In this document: positions 1-6,881 of the stretch, one piece after another
Numbering within the stretch: position 1 is the first letter of the stretch
Layout: every line of letters starts with the position of its first letter
Assembly (NCBI GenBank): GCA_035656335.1
Contig: DASRSS010000224.1
Location: 1-17,324 of the forward strand
Direction: 5' to 3'
DNA from: DASRSS01 sp035656335
Lineage (GTDB): Bacteria; Actinomycetota; Actinomycetes; Mycobacteriales; Jatrophihabitantaceae
DNA: 17,324 nucleotides
Position numbers and translations under genes: made by a program
The notes under the pieces: model-generated
Told to the model about the DNA's origin: nothing
Database searches by the model: none
Seen by the model: only the letters and a program-made list of their open reading frames with translations

Positions 1-35
1 ATCCCGCCGCCGACCCCCAGGACGATCCTGGCCAC
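1..35 (-). CDS. coaBC: Phosphopantothenoylcysteine decarboxylase/synthetase CoaBC, first 11 codons (partial)
   Basis: A GTG start 14 nt after the rpoZ stop opens a frame reading MARIVLGVGGGI before the window ends. This matches the glycine-rich N-terminus of CoaBC (Dfp) flavoproteins, which bind FMN and make 4'-phosphopantetheine in coenzyme A synthesis. The call rests on this short motif plus position: coaBC follows rpoZ in most actinobacteria. No strong Shine-Dalgarno is seen, so translation may be coupled to rpoZ. Only the extreme 5' end is visible, so nothing can be said about the catalytic residues. Confidence 0.72.
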   Translation of the reverse strand, partial: MARIVLGVGGG

Positions 36-49
36 TGGCTGCCGCTCGG

Positions 50-313
50 CTATTCGGCGGTCGGCTTGAATTCGATCAGATCGGAGTTGATCTCGCGCAT
101 CGCAATGGAGAGCGGCTTCTCCTGCGGCGCGGTCTCGACCAGCGGGCCGACGTACTCGAGCAGGCCCTCTCCCAGCTGGCTGTAGTAGGCGTTGATCTGG
201 CGGGCGCGCTTGGCGGCGATGATCACCAGGGCGTACTTGCTCTGGGTACGGTCCAGCAGCTCGTCGATCGGCGGGTTGGTGATGCCTTCGGGCGCGGAGG
301 TTGCAGCGGACAC
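50..313 (-). CDS. rpoZ: DNA-directed RNA polymerase omega subunit
   Basis: This 87-residue protein is the omega subunit, which helps fold and dock the beta' subunit of RNA polymerase. The family signature is clear: ITNPPIDELL near residue 11, then SKYALVIIAAKRARQIN and LGEGLLEYVGPLVET, ending with an EKPLSIAMREI segment typical of actinobacterial omega. The start is GTG at 313, preceded by a modest GAGAG about 7 nt upstream. Length and sequence are normal for actinobacteria. It lies 64 nt downstream of gmk and just upstream of coaBC, the standard gmk-rpoZ-coaBC order, and is probably co-transcribed with gmk. Confidence 0.96.
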   Translation of the reverse strand: MSAATSAPEGITNPPIDELLDRTQSKYALVIIAAKRARQINAYYSQLGEGLLEYVGPLVETAPQEKPLSIAMREINSDLIEFKPTAE

Positions 314-377
314 GGTTCAGCTCTCTGTCATCGGCGGCTTGGGTGTGGTGGCTTCGGCGGCTTTGAGGCTCGTCGCG

Positions 378-959
378 CTAGTTCACGCGGGCGGCCTCGA
401 TCAATGCTACCAACTCGGCGGCGGCGCGGCTGACGTCGTCGTTCACCACGACCGCGTCGAACTCCGATTCGGCGGCCATTTCGACGCGGGCGCGCTCCAG
501 CCGGGCCGCCACGACGTCCGGCGGCTCGGTGCCGCGGCCGGACAGCCGACGCTCCAGCTCGCCCCAGGACGGCGCCGTGAGGAAGACCAGGAACGCGTCC
601 GGCATCTGCTCGCGGACCTGGCGCGCGCCCTGCAGTTCGATCTCCAGCAGGGCGGGCGTGCCGGCGGCCAGGCGCTCCTCGACCGGGGTGCGCGGGGTGC
701 CGTAGCAGTTGCCGGCGAAGTCGGCGTGCTCCAGCAGCTGGCCGTCGGCGACGAGGCCGGCGAACTGCTCGCGCGACACGAAGTGATACTCGACGCCGTC
801 GCGCTCGCCGGGCCGCATGGCGCGGGTCGTGCACGACACCGACACCCAGATCTGCGGGTACAGCTCGCGGACCTTGGCCACCACCGTCCCCTTGCCCACG
901 CCGGACGGGCCCGACAGCACGGTCAGCACCGGGCGCCTGGGCCGGTCCGCGGAGCTCAT
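378..959 (-). CDS. gmk: Guanylate kinase
   Basis: A 193-residue cytosolic kinase that phosphorylates GMP to GDP using ATP. The P-loop GPSGVGKGT is at residues 17-25, followed by the GMP-binding region with TTRAMRPGERDGVEYHF (about 44-60) and the ALLEIELQGARQVRE segment. The ATG at 959 is chosen because it leaves the usual short N-terminus before the P-loop. The same frame stays open to 1094, but that extension is low-complexity, unlike the family, and lies in the divergent promoter region. A TAGGTT hexamer 8 nt before the ATG could drive a near-leaderless transcript. In most actinobacteria mihF lies directly upstream of gmk; here pntA is divergent instead. Confidence 0.96.
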   Translation of the reverse strand: MSSADRPRRPVLTVLSGPSGVGKGTVVAKVRELYPQIWVSVSCTTRAMRPGERDGVEYHFVSREQFAGLVADGQLLEHADFAGNCYGTPRTPVEERLAAGTPALLEIELQGARQVREQMPDAFLVFLTAPSWGELERRLSGRGTEPPDVVAARLERARVEMAAESEFDAVVVNDDVSRAAAELVALIEAARVN

Positions 960-967
960 AGGGTTGC

Positions 968-973
968 AACCTA
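968..973 (-). promoter_or_regulatory. Candidate -10 box for gmk (near-leaderless)
   Basis: On the minus strand TAGGTT fits the actinobacterial TAnnnT -10 pattern and lies 8 nt before the gmk ATG. CTGATG about 17 nt further upstream is a weak -35 candidate. No good Shine-Dalgarno precedes the ATG, which is consistent with a leaderless or very short-leader mRNA. This is inferred from pattern only. Confidence 0.3.
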
Positions 974-1010
974 GCCGCCGACCGGTGAGCATCAGCACAC
1001 CGGTGTCCTT

Positions 1011-1029
1011 CGATCTCGCTGCGCGATCG
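1011..1029. promoter_or_regulatory. Imperfect 19-bp palindrome in the gmk/pntA divergent region (candidate operator)
   Basis: The sequence CGATCTCGCTGCGCGATCG has 9-bp arms around a central T, with 8 of 9 positions complementary. It lies between the divergent gmk and pntA genes, just upstream of a TAGATT hexamer (1040-1045) that could be the pntA -10 box. A regulator site is plausible but no regulator can be named. Confidence 0.3.
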
Positions 1030-1057
1030 TTTTCTGGTCTAGATTCGTGCGAAATCG

Positions 1058-1103
1058 GCGCGGGCACCACTGGCACCCGCGCTCGCCCGGGCAACGGTGC
1101 CCG
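1058..1103 (+). other. Two adjacent hairpins in the pntA 5' leader
   Basis: Two potential RNA hairpins lie in the probable untranslated leader of pntA. The first has a 7-bp stem, GCGCGGG (1058-1064) with CCCGCGC (1076-1082). The second has a 6-bp stem, CGGGCA (1088-1093) with TGCCCG (1098-1103), and a 4-nt loop ACGG. There is no T-tract, so they do not look like terminators. In GC-rich DNA such stems can arise by chance. Confidence 0.3.
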
Positions 1104-1169
1104 ACCCGAGGATCAACCCCGCGTCGCCGTGCACCGTCGGCACGGCTCCTGCTGAACGGAGAGCGTGCC

Positions 1170-2702
1170 TTGCTCATCGGAGTTGCCCGCGAGAGTCAGC
1201 CCGGCGAGACGCGTGTCGCCGCGACGCCGACGACGGTCAAGCAGTTGATCACGCTCGGCTACGACGTCGTCGTGGAAGCCGACGCCGGTGCCGCCGCCAG
1301 CTTCACGGACGAGGCGTACGCGGACGCCGGAGCGCGGATCGGCTCGGCCGACGACGCGTGGGGCGCGGACATCGTGTTCCGGGTGAACGCGCCGTCGACG
1401 GCGGAGATCGGCCGCCTGCGCGACGGCAGCACGCTGGTCGGTTTGCTCAGCCCGGCGCTGAACCCGGAGCTGGTGGACGCGCTCGCGGCGCGCCCGATCA
1501 CAGCGCTGGCGATGGACGCGGTGCCGCGAATCTCGCGCGCGCAGTCGATGGACGTGCTCAGCTCGATGGCGAACATCGCCGGGTACCGCGCGGTGATCGA
1601 GGCCGCGCACGTGTTCGGCCGGTTCTTCACCGGTCAGGTCACCGCGGCGGGCAAGGTTCCGCCGGCGAAGGTGCTGGTCGCAGGAGCGGGTGTCGCGGGC
1701 CTGGCCGCCATCGGCGCGGCGGGCAGCCTCGGCGCGATCGTGCGCGCCACGGACCCGCGCCCGGAGGTCGCCGACCAGGTGCGCTCGCTCGGCGGCGAGT
1801 ACCTGGCCGTGGCGGACGCCGAGGTCGAGGTCAGCACGACCGGTTACGCCAAGGAGATGTCCGACGACTACAACGCCCGCGCCGCCGCGCTCTACGCGCA
1901 GCAGGCCGAGGACGTCGACATCATCATCACCACCGCGCTGATCCCGGGTAAGCCGGCGCCGCGGCTGATCACCGCCGAGATGGTGGCGTCCATGAAGGCG
2001 GGCAGCGTGATCGTCGACATGGCCGCGGCCAACGGCGGCAACGTCGAGGGCTCGCGTCCCGGCGAGGTCGTCGTCACCGACAACGACGTAACGATCATCG
2101 GTTACACCGACCTGTCCGGCCGGCTGCCCACCCAGGCCTCGCAGCTGTACGGCACCAACCTGGTGAACCTGATGAAGCTGCTGACGCCCGGCAAGGACGG
2201 TCAGCTGGTGCTCGACTTCGAGGACGTCGTGCAGCGCGGCATCACGGTCGTTCGCAACGGCGAGAAGACGTGGCCACCACCGCCGGTGCAGGTGTCCGCC
2301 GCGCCACCGGCACCGAAGGCGGCGCCGCAGCCGGTCAAGGAGGAGAAGAAGCCGGTCACCGCGGCGCGCAAGTACTCGCTCGTCGCGATCGCCGCGGTCG
2401 CGGTATTCCTGATCACCGGGTTCTCCCCCAGCGGACTGCTGCAGCACTTCTTCGTCTTCGCGCTGGCGATCGTGATCGGCTACTACGTGATCGGGCACGT
2501 GCACCACGCGCTGCACACACCGCTGCTGTCGGTGACGAACGCGATCTCCGGCATCATCGTGGTCGGCGCGCTGCTGCAGGTGGGCCACCACGACACCACG
2601 ATCACGGTGCTGTCGTTCATCGCGATCCTGGTCGCGTCCATCAACGTCTTCGGTGGCTTCACCGTGACCCGCCGCATGCTCGGCATGTTCTCGAAGGGCT
2701 GA
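1170..2702 (+). CDS. pntA: NAD(P) transhydrogenase subunit alpha (proton-translocating)
   Basis: This 510-residue alpha subunit of the membrane transhydrogenase couples proton entry to hydride transfer from NADH to NADP+. The NAD(H)-binding domain I fills about residues 1-380, with the RISRAQSMD loop (120-128) and the GAGVAG nucleotide fold (172-177). A Pro/Ala/Lys linker near residue 375 leads to about four membrane segments (roughly 403-505, including HALHTPLLSVTNAISGIIVV). I chose the TTG at 1170: GGAGAG lies 6 nt upstream, the protein then begins MLIGVARESQPGETRVAATP as in known PntA, and the length equals the 510 residues of E. coli PntA. The frame is open to 1047 but the extra residues look unrelated. 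Many actinobacteria split this subunit into PntAa and PntAb; here it is fused. pntB follows after 3 nt. Confidence 0.94.
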   Translation: MLIGVARESQPGETRVAATPTTVKQLITLGYDVVVEADAGAAASFTDEAYADAGARIGSADDAWGADIVFRVNAPSTAEIGRLRDGSTLVGLLSPALNPELVDALAARPITALAMDAVPRISRAQSMDVLSSMANIAGYRAVIEAAHVFGRFFTGQVTAAGKVPPAKVLVAGAGVAGLAAIGAAGSLGAIVRATDPRPEVADQVRSLGGEYLAVADAEVEVSTTGYAKEMSDDYNARAAALYAQQAEDVDIIITTALIPGKPAPRLITAEMVASMKAGSVIVDMAAANGGNVEGSRPGEVVVTDNDVTIIGYTDLSGRLPTQASQLYGTNLVNLMKLLTPGKDGQLVLDFEDVVQRGITVVRNGEKTWPPPPVQVSAAPPAPKAAPQPVKEEKKPVTAARKYSLVAIAAVAVFLITGFSPSGLLQHFFVFALAIVIGYYVIGHVHHALHTPLLSVTNAISGIIVVGALLQVGHHDTTITVLSFIAILVASINVFGGFTVTRRMLGMFSKG

Positions 2703-2705
2703 GCT

Positions 2706-4133
2706 GTGACTGCCTCCACTGCCGCGCAGGCGGCATACATCGTCGCTGCCCTGCTGTTCATCCTCAGCCTGGCGGGCCTGTCCAAGCACGAGACCGCGAA
2801 GTCCGGCGTCGTGTTCGGCATCTCCGGCATGGTGATCGCGCTCGGGGCGACCATCGCGTACGCGATTACCGGGCCGTCGAACTGGCCGTCCGGGCTCGCG
2901 CTGACCGGGATCGGGCTGCTGTTCCTGGCGATGGCGATCGGTGCGGTCATCGGCGTCTTCAAGGCGGTGCGGGTCGAGATGACCGGCATGCCGGAGCTGA
3001 TCGCGATGCTGCACAGCTTCGTCGGCCTCGCCGCCGTCCTCGTCGGATGGGACGGCTACTACGAGGTCGAGTCCCGCGGCGGCCACCCCGCGGAGTTCGC
3101 CGGCGGGCTGCTGCGCATCCACCACGCCGAGGTGTTCATCGGCGTCTTCATCGGCGCCGTGACGTTCACCGGTTCGATCGTCGCGTACCTCAAGCTCTCC
3201 GCGAAGATCAAGTCGAACCCGCTGATGCTGCCCGCGCACAACTGGCTGAACGTCGGCGCGCTCGCCGCGTTCGTCGGGCTCACCGTCGCGTTCGTGGCGC
3301 AGCCGAACCTCGGCCTGCTCGTCGCCGTCACGATCGTCGCGCTGGCGCTCGGCTGGCACCTGGTCGCGTCCATCGGCGGTGGCGACATGCCCGTCGTCAT
3401 CTCGATGCTGAACAGCTACTCAGGCTGGGCCGCGGCGGCGTCCGGGTTCCTGCTCGACAACAACCTGCTGATCGTGACCGGCGCGCTCGTCGGCTCCTCC
3501 GGTGCGTACCTGTCGTACGTCATGTGCGTCGGGATGAACCGGTCGTTCATCTCGGTGATCGCCGGCGGCTTCGGCAACGAGGGCGCCACCAGCGACGACA
3601 CCGACTACGGCGAGCACCGGGAGATCGACGCGGCCGGCGCCGCCGAACTGCTCAAGGAGGCGTCGTCGGTGATCATCACGCCCGGCTACGGCATGGCCGT
3701 CGCGCAGGCGCAGTACCCGGTCGCCGAGCTGACCCGCAAGCTGCGCGAGCGCGGTGTCGAGGTGCGCTTCGGCATCCACCCCGTCGCCGGCCGGCTGCCC
3801 GGGCACATGAACGTGCTGCTCGCCGAGGCGAAGGTGCCGTACGACATCGTCCTGGAGATGGACGAGATCAACGACGACTTCCCGGACACCGACGTCGTGC
3901 TCGTCATCGGCGCGAACGACACGGTCAACCCGGCCGCCGCCGAGGACCCCGGCAGCCCGATCGCCGGCATGCCCGTGCTGCACGTGTGGGAAGCGCGCAA
4001 CGTGATCGTGTTCAAGCGGTCGATGGCCACCGGCTACGCGGGCGTGCAGAACCCGCTGTTCTTCCGGGAGAACTCGCAGATGCTCTTCGGTGACGCCAAG
4101 GAGCGGGTCGAGGACATCATCCGCGCGCTGTAA
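2706..4133 (+). CDS. pntB: NAD(P) transhydrogenase subunit beta
   Basis: This 475-residue partner of PntA carries most of the transmembrane proton path and the NADP(H)-binding domain III. About eight or nine hydrophobic helices span residues 9-285. His103 in MLHSFVGLAAV sits where the proton-pathway histidine of E. coli PntB lies. Domain III (about 320-475) shows GYGMAVAQAQ at 328-336, IHPVAGRLPGHMNVLLAEA near 358, GAND at 402-405 and KRSMATGYAG at 437-446, all diagnostic for NADP binding. Translation starts at GTG 2706, three nt after pntA, with AAGGG upstream, so the two are one transcription unit. Their expected role is to keep the NADPH pool reduced using the proton gradient. Confidence 0.95.
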   Translation: MTASTAAQAAYIVAALLFILSLAGLSKHETAKSGVVFGISGMVIALGATIAYAITGPSNWPSGLALTGIGLLFLAMAIGAVIGVFKAVRVEMTGMPELIAMLHSFVGLAAVLVGWDGYYEVESRGGHPAEFAGGLLRIHHAEVFIGVFIGAVTFTGSIVAYLKLSAKIKSNPLMLPAHNWLNVGALAAFVGLTVAFVAQPNLGLLVAVTIVALALGWHLVASIGGGDMPVVISMLNSYSGWAAAASGFLLDNNLLIVTGALVGSSGAYLSYVMCVGMNRSFISVIAGGFGNEGATSDDTDYGEHREIDAAGAAELLKEASSVIITPGYGMAVAQAQYPVAELTRKLRERGVEVRFGIHPVAGRLPGHMNVLLAEAKVPYDIVLEMDEINDDFPDTDVVLVIGANDTVNPAAAEDPGSPIAGMPVLHVWEARNVIVFKRSMATGYAGVQNPLFFRENSQMLFGDAKERVEDIIRAL

Positions 4134-4143
4134 CTTCGGCGGT

Positions 4144-4530
4144 ATGGCGCAGATTCCCGATTCGCACCGTGACCTGTTGGACGCCGAGTTCGCGACGCTG
4201 GGCACGGTCGACGATCATGGACGGCCGCAACTGACCGAGCTGTGGTTCCTGGCTGAGGACGGCACGGTGCGGCTCTCGCTGAACACGTCGCGGCAGAAGA
4301 CCAAGAACCTGCAGCGCAACCCGGCGTTCAGCCTGCTCATCCTCGATGTGGCAAACCCGCACCGCTACGTTGAGCTGCGCGGTAACGCCGTTCTCGAACC
4401 GGACCCCGACTACGCGTTCGCCGACAAGGTCGTCGCGAAGTACGGCATGGACCTGCGAGCGATGGACCAGCCCGGCGACTCTCGCGTAGTGGTGACGCTG
4501 CCCGCCGACCACGTCCACACCTGGGGCTGA
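4144..4530 (+). CDS. PPOX-class (F420-type) flavin/deazaflavin oxidoreductase
   Basis: A 128-residue protein of the pyridoxamine 5'-phosphate oxidase-like split-barrel fold. TVDDHGRPQLTELWF (21-35), the SLNTSRQKTKNLQRNP stretch (45-60) that contributes to cofactor phosphate binding, and the strand RYVELRGNAVLEPD (74-87) are typical of the actinobacterial F420-dependent PPOX group. Members reduce varied substrates with F420H2 or bind FMN or heme; the substrate cannot be read from sequence. It begins 10 nt after the pntB stop with only a weak ribosome site, so it is probably co-transcribed with pntAB. The frame is open upstream inside pntB, but homology begins at this ATG. Confidence 0.85.
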   Translation: MAQIPDSHRDLLDAEFATLGTVDDHGRPQLTELWFLAEDGTVRLSLNTSRQKTKNLQRNPAFSLLILDVANPHRYVELRGNAVLEPDPDYAFADKVVAKYGMDLRAMDQPGDSRVVVTLPADHVHTWG

Positions 4531-4552
4531 CCGTCCTCTTCACACTGCGGGA

Positions 4553-4783
4553 TTATTTGCGGCGTCGCGCCGCCAGGCGATCTAGCTCCGGCAGCGCCTC
4601 CACGTCCTTGTTCCTTGCTGCGGCTTCCTTCGACCGGATCACGTCGTCCAGCGAGGCGACCAACACCTCTATCCCTCCGACGCGCCGCGGCTGCGCCTGG
4701 ACGACGAGGTCCGGATAGCCGTCCGTACCCGCCGGTAGGAATGTCAGGTCGAGGTCGCCGTATGGCGTGCGCAGATTCAGCAT
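4553..4783 (-). CDS. C-terminal remnant of an AbiEii/MNT-like nucleotidyltransferase toxin (probably truncated)
   Basis: This 76-residue frame reads like the C-terminal half of small toxin-type nucleotidyltransferases. TPYGDLDLTF carries what would be the third catalytic-site Asp, and GGIEVLVASLDDVIRSKEAAARNKDVEALPEL is the conserved tail. Full-length relatives are about 170-180 residues with an N-terminal GG-plus-TxDlD site; that half is missing. The same frame stays open upstream to a TAG at 4898-4900 and still looks family-like back to about 4840 (LPESLPFD), but has no ATG/GTG/TTG start before 4783. GGAG sits 5 nt before the 4783 ATG, so a short protein could be made. The XRE antitoxin gene lies directly upstream. 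It is probably inactive as a transferase. Confidence 0.7.
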   Translation of the reverse strand: MLNLRTPYGDLDLTFLPAGTDGYPDLVVQAQPRRVGGIEVLVASLDDVIRSKEAAARNKDVEALPELDRLAARRRK

Positions 4784-4841
4784 CCTTACTCCGGCAAGCG
4801 CCTCGGCGGACGTGTCGAACGGCAGCGATTCGGGAAGCTCG

Positions 4842-5189
4842 TCAGGCGCCTGGTCGCAGACCGTCGGTGAATTCGCCCTGGATGGCCTGGCGTCGAGCTA
4901 GCTCCGTCGGCGTCAACCGATCGGCGAGGCGGTCGAGGACGTCGTCGTGATCGTCGTACTGCTCCAGGTGAATACGCAGGTCCAGGTTCACCGCCGCCAA
5001 TAGCTTCGCCAGTGTGGGCAGCGACGGCTGCACCGCGCCGGACTCGATTCGTCCGATCGTGGAAGGGGAAACGCCAGCGGCGCTGGCAAGCTGTCGCTGC
5101 GTCAGATCCCGCTTGATGCGAGCGAGGCGCAAGATGTTGCCCGCGAGCCGCTGGTTGTTGCGAATCGTGGTCGGCCCCATCGTCGCCAT
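4842..5189 (-). CDS. XRE-family HTH regulator, likely antitoxin
   Basis: A 115-residue cytosolic DNA-binding protein. The helix-turn-helix spans about residues 17-71, with LTQRQLASAAGVSPSTIGRIESGAVQPSLPTLAKLL, a textbook Cro/C1-type fold. The C-terminal part (DDHDDVLDRLADRLTPTELARR) resembles antitoxins paired with nucleotidyltransferase toxins. The ATG at 5189 is chosen because TAGCAT lies exactly 6 nt upstream, which would give a leaderless mRNA; the second Met at 5180 is an alternative. The downstream frame is the toxin remnant, so this is probably the surviving half of a decayed toxin-antitoxin pair. It likely represses itself through the palindrome at its own start, and may also affect the divergent reductase gene. 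Confidence 0.85.
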   Translation of the reverse strand: MATMGPTTIRNNQRLAGNILRLARIKRDLTQRQLASAAGVSPSTIGRIESGAVQPSLPTLAKLLAAVNLDLRIHLEQYDDHDDVLDRLADRLTPTELARRQAIQGEFTDGLRPGA

Positions 5190-5202
5190 ACCACGATGCT
5201 AT
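5188..5202 (-). promoter_or_regulatory. Leaderless promoter -10 box with overlapping palindrome (candidate autorepressor operator)
   Basis: On the minus strand TAGCAT (5196-5201) is followed by 6 nt and then the ATG of the XRE gene, placing transcription start at the A of the ATG. The 15-bp stretch 5188-5202 is an imperfect dyad, ATAnCAnnnTGnTAT, covering both the -10 box and the start codon. That is where an autoregulating antitoxin would be expected to bind. Confidence 0.5.
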
Positions 5203-5248
5203 CAGAAATGAGAGCACGACCACGGGGAATGCGCGAGATTACGGCCGC

Positions 5249-5254
5249 TACTGT
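5249..5254 (+). promoter_or_regulatory. Candidate leaderless -10 box for the aldo/keto reductase gene
   Basis: TACTGT fits TAnnnT and ends exactly 6 nt before the ATG at 5261, so transcription would start at the A of the start codon. No Shine-Dalgarno is seen upstream, consistent with a leaderless mRNA. It faces away from the XRE promoter about 50 bp to its left. Confidence 0.5.
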
Positions 5255-5260
5255 CGGCGC

Positions 5261-6202
5261 ATGGAGTTTCGCCGATTGGGAACGTCCGGGCTCGTCGTGT
5301 CGGTCGTCGGGCTGGGCACGAACAACCTGGGCATGAAGCTGGACGACGCCGGTAGCCGCGAGGTCGTGCACGCCGCGCTGGACGAGGGCATCACGCTGTT
5401 CGACACCGCCGACTCGTACGGCGCGTCCGAGGAACGGCTCGGTGCCCTCCTGGAGGGCAAGCGCGACGACGTCGTGATCGCGACCAAGTTCGGCAGCGAC
5501 GTGCGCCGCCGCGGGCTGAGCAACGGTGAGGACTGGGGCGCGCGCGGGTCGCGCCGCTACATCCGCCGCGCGGTCGAGTCGTCGTTGCGCCGGCTGCGCA
5601 CTGACTGGATCGACCTGTACCAGCTGCACCGTCCGGATCCGGCGACGCCGATCGAGGAAACCCTTTCCGCACTGGACGATCTGGTGCGCGCGGGCAAGGT
5701 GCGCTACCTCGGGTCGTCCAACTTCACCGGCTGGCAGGTGGCCGACGCCGAGTGGACGGCGCGCACGCGCGGCCTGGAGCGGTTCGTCAGCGCGCAGAAC
5801 GAGTACAACTGGCTGGATCGCGGGATCGAGGCCGATCTCGTGCCGGCGCTGGAGCAGTACGGCATCGGGTTGCTGCCCTACTTCCCGCTCGCGTCCGGCC
5901 TGCTGACCGGCAAGTACAAGCGCGGCGAGGCCGCCCCGGCGGGCTCGCGGATCGCCGACTGGGGACGCGAGTCGGTGCTGACCGACACTGCCTTCGACGT
6001 GATCGAAGGGCTGGAGGCGTTCGCACGCTCGCGCGGCGTCACGCTGCTCGATATCGCGATCGGCGGGCTGGCCGCGCAGCCCGCCGTCTCGTCGGTGATC
6101 GCCGGCGCCACGTCGCGCGAGCAGGTTCAGGCGAACGTGGCCGCCGGCAACTGGCAGCCGTCCGCCGACGACATCGTCGAACTGGACGAGATCACCGGCT
6201 GA
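5261..6202 (+). CDS. Aldo/keto reductase
   Basis: A 313-residue NADPH-dependent TIM-barrel reductase of the YghZ/Kv-beta-like branch of the AKR superfamily. The catalytic tetrad is visible: Asp48 and Tyr53 in FDTADSYG, Lys76 in ATKFG and His123 in LYQLHRPD. GSSNFTGWQ and the C-terminal cofactor segment SSVIAGATSREQVQANV are also typical. Length is normal. The natural substrate (aldehyde, ketone or sugar derivative) cannot be deduced. It is expressed divergently from the XRE gene through a likely leaderless promoter and overlaps functionally with nothing obvious nearby. The methyltransferase gene follows after one base, so the two form an operon. Confidence 0.93.
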   Translation: MEFRRLGTSGLVVSVVGLGTNNLGMKLDDAGSREVVHAALDEGITLFDTADSYGASEERLGALLEGKRDDVVIATKFGSDVRRRGLSNGEDWGARGSRRYIRRAVESSLRRLRTDWIDLYQLHRPDPATPIEETLSALDDLVRAGKVRYLGSSNFTGWQVADAEWTARTRGLERFVSAQNEYNWLDRGIEADLVPALEQYGIGLLPYFPLASGLLTGKYKRGEAAPAGSRIADWGRESVLTDTAFDVIEGLEAFARSRGVTLLDIAIGGLAAQPAVSSVIAGATSREQVQANVAAGNWQPSADDIVELDEITG

Positions 6203-6203
6203 G

Positions 6204-6881
6204 ATGGTTGAGCCCGCCGGCACCGGCCCGGGAAAGCTCACCGCCGACGGTTGCGCTGTCGACCCCTATCGCCAACTGCCCGCTCTGGGCGAGGCAGCGA
6301 TCGTGCACGCGGCGATCCGTGCGGGTGTGGGTGTTCTGGATCTGGGCTGCGGCACCGGCCGGATCGCGCATCCGCTGAGCGAGCTCGGCCATCCCGTCGT
6401 CGGCGTTGACCAGTCGGCCGACATGCTCGCGCACGTCCGAGTTGCGGAGACGGTGTGCGCTCCGATTGCCGGACTCGACCTCCAACGAAGCTTCGGAGGC
6501 GTGCTGCTGGCCAGCCACCTGGTGAACACACCTGAGGCCACGGATCGCCGGGCGCTGCTGGAGACCGTGCGGCGGCACCTCGCGCCGGACGGACGCTTGG
6601 TGGCCGAGTGGCATCCGCCGGAGTGGTTCGACGCGGTCTCGTCCGGATCGGGCGGAACCATCGGCGCGGTGCGGGTCCAGTTGACCGACGTCCATCGCGG
6701 CGCCGACTTCCTCGATGGCACCGTGCGCTACTGGGCCGGGGACGAACTCTGGACTCAGACCTTCCGGGCACGACGACTCACCCAGGACGCTCTGTGCGCC
6801 GAACTCGCGGCGACGGGGTTGGCCTTCGACGGCTACCTGACCGATGACTGCACCTGGTTCGCAGCACTCCCTGCCCGCTGA
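6204..6881 (+). CDS. Class I SAM-dependent methyltransferase
   Basis: A 225-residue Rossmann-fold methyltransferase. Motif I VLDLGCGTGR is at about 44-53, the acidic residue that binds the SAM ribose is Asp69 in VVGVDQSADML, and FGGVLLASHLVNT followed by LAPDGRLVAEWHPPEW (about 127-142) supplies the later core strands. The C-terminal half carries paired beta strands (VRVQLTDVH, LWTQTFRARRLT) as in small-molecule methyltransferases. The acceptor is unknown. The ATG lies one nt after the reductase stop, so it is co-transcribed and probably translationally coupled. It converges on pyrF, and its TGA stop codon lies inside one arm of an 11-bp inverted repeat. Confidence 0.85.
   Translation: MVEPAGTGPGKLTADGCAVDPYRQLPALGEAAIVHAAIRAGVGVLDLGCGTGRIAHPLSELGHPVVGVDQSADMLAHVRVAETVCAPIAGLDLQRSFGGVLLASHLVNTPEATDRRALLETVRRHLAPDGRLVAEWHPPEWFDAVSSGSGGTIGAVRVQLTDVHRGADFLDGTVRYWAGDELWTQTFRARRLTQDALCAELAATGLAFDGYLTDDCTWFAALPAR

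Noticed and set aside
29..34. TGGCCA at the start of coaBC as a further copy of the carB-pyrK repeat
   Set aside because: Only the 6-bp core is shared, with no partner copy nearby. It is part of the coaBC start region and is expected by chance in GC-rich DNA.
960..1094. N-terminal extension of gmk to an ATG at 1094
   Set aside because: The added residues precede the normal gmk N-terminus, show no family similarity and cross the divergent promoter region.
1047..1169. N-terminal extension of pntA to an ATG at 1047
   Set aside because: The added 41 residues are Arg/Pro-rich and unrelated to PntA. TTG at 1170 has a ribosome site and gives the exact family length.
1113..3359. Long minus-strand open frame (about 750 codons) opposite pntA and pntB
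   Set aside because: Antisense shadow of clearly coding pntAB, with biased low-complexity composition and no motif.
4531..4552. Terminator between the convergent PPOX gene and the toxin remnant
   Set aside because: The 22-nt gap has no inverted repeat or T-tract that I can support.
5102..6241. Minus-strand 379-codon frame opposite the aldo/keto reductase
   Set aside because: The plus strand carries a complete reductase with its catalytic tetrad; the antisense frame has no motif and would overlap the XRE promoter.
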